The notes beneath the pieces were generated by a model that was not told the origin of the DNA, did no database searches, and saw only the letters and a program-made list of their open reading frames with translations. Source: JBPCRW01 sp050996405 (GTDB taxonomy: Bacteria > Acidobacteriota > Blastocatellia > Pyrinomonadales > Pyrinomonadaceae). Taken from it: 49,143 nt of DNA. Positions 48,735 through 49,143 of this stretch are shown piece by piece. The stretch lies in contig JBPCRW010000271.1 in the NCBI GenBank assembly GCA_050996405.1, positions 1 through 49,143 on the forward strand, given 5' to 3'. Position 1 is the stretch's first letter; the number at the start of each line of letters is the position of its first letter. A program made the translations under genes and the position numbers.

Positions 48735-49143
48735 ATGGCGAAAAAAGTGAAAAAGGAAAGCAAAAAGAAATTGGCAAAAAACGCAAAGGCGAAGAAAATA
48801 GTTTTGACCGAAACGTATTCGACGGACGAAGTTAAACATCCGAAATCGCCGATGCCCGCGCAGCATCAGGCGCGTCCGGGCATCGAAGCGAAAATGATTT
48901 CGCGCCCGCAGTATCTCGCGCCGAATTATAAAGGTTCGGAAAAATTAAAAGATAAAGTCGCGCTGATTACGGGCGGCGATTCGGGAATCGGGCGCGCGGT
49001 GGCAACGCTTTTCGCGCGCGAAGGCGCGGATGTCGCAATCATTTATTTAAAAGCCGAACAAGTTGACGCGGAAGAAACGGCGCGGCAAATTGAAAGCGAA
49101 GGGCGGCAGGCTCTATTGATTTCCGGCGATGTGACGAAGCCGA
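48735..49143 (+). CDS. SDR-family oxidoreductase, 5' part (cut by window end)
   Basis: The first 136 residues of a short-chain dehydrogenase are visible; the rest lies beyond the window. After a Lys-rich leader (MAKKVKKESKKKLAKNAKAK) and a region with MPAQHQARPGIEAKM comes the Rossmann start LKDKVALITGGDSGIGRAVA (TGGDSGIG glycine motif). The long N-terminal extension with P-x-Q-x-Q-x-x-P-G is typical of the general-stress SDRs like YdaD/YhxC. GGGGGA lies upstream of the ATG. The active-site YxxxK is not in the window. Confidence 0.88.
   Translation, partial: MAKKVKKESKKKLAKNAKAKKIVLTETYSTDEVKHPKSPMPAQHQARPGIEAKMISRPQYLAPNYKGSEKLKDKVALITGGDSGIGRAVATLFAREGADVAIIYLKAEQVDAEETARQIESEGRQALLISGDVTKP

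Overview
The window reads as chromosomal DNA of a free-living, Gram-negative, aerobic or microaerobic heterotroph. My best guess is Acidobacteriota, class Blastocatellia, inferred from gene content and style rather than from a marker gene. The clues are an ECF sigma factor next to a Ser/Thr kinase with TPRs, a BshC bacillithiol enzyme, OMP barrels, TonB-C and BNR-repeat secreted proteins, a split glycine dehydrogenase (gcvPA/gcvPB), and many short 7-bp-period repeats between and inside genes. No rRNA, tRNA, CRISPR array, prophage or intact transposase was seen.

Layout. 1-5.1 kb: a palindromic repeat, a secreted M24 aminopeptidase, then a convergent kinase/ECF sigma pair. 5.2-10.3 kb: small exported or membrane proteins on the + strand, with palindromic repeats and two copies of a shared promoter-like motif. 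10.3-12.6 kb: an FHA-TM-trypsin protein and a Tat-type Rieske protein. 12.7-22.3 kb: a disrupted glycine-cleavage cluster, gcvT-gcvH-(decayed genes, DUF4412-like gene)-gcvPA-SGNH hydrolase-(restriction-modification cassette)-gcvPB. 22.4-25 kb: secreted and TPR proteins. 25-32.6 kb: larE, glutamate dehydrogenase, a large OMP and a BNR-propeller protein. 32.7-36.6 kb: bshC, solo HicB, mutL. 36.8-38.7 kb: chorismate mutase, a divergent prephenate dehydratase and DAHP synthase. 38.7-41 kb: HAD phosphatase, biotin carrier, CWC protein, 1-Cys peroxiredoxin. 41.1-44.6 kb: a sulfur-amino-acid operon. 44.7-48 kb: corC, ybeY, a membrane protein and phoH. 48-49.1 kb: small stress-type proteins and the start of an SDR gene.

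Most interesting points. (1) On the - strand at about 44.6-41.1 kb, a promoter, a SAM-II-type riboswitch and an intrinsic terminator precede a cystathionine gamma-synthase-type enzyme, a JAMM protease and a single polypeptide joining a MoaD/ThiS/CysO-like ubiquitin fold, an E1 enzyme and a rhodanese. The carrier diglycine is internal, so the JAMM protease may have to release it. This resembles known thiocarboxylate routes to cysteine or homocysteine but is packed into one fusion under apparent SAM control. (2) The restriction-modification cassette is bracketed by a 70-bp, 62/70-identical direct repeat made of the first codons of gcvPB. The methyltransferase therefore begins with about 22 residues of GcvPB. 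This is a readable scar of insertion with long target duplication. (3) Heptanucleotide repeats have entered coding sequences (kinase, MutL, HAD phosphatase) and make up the starts or ends of other genes. (4) Decayed ECF-sigma and PD40-propeller genes lie inside the gcv region.
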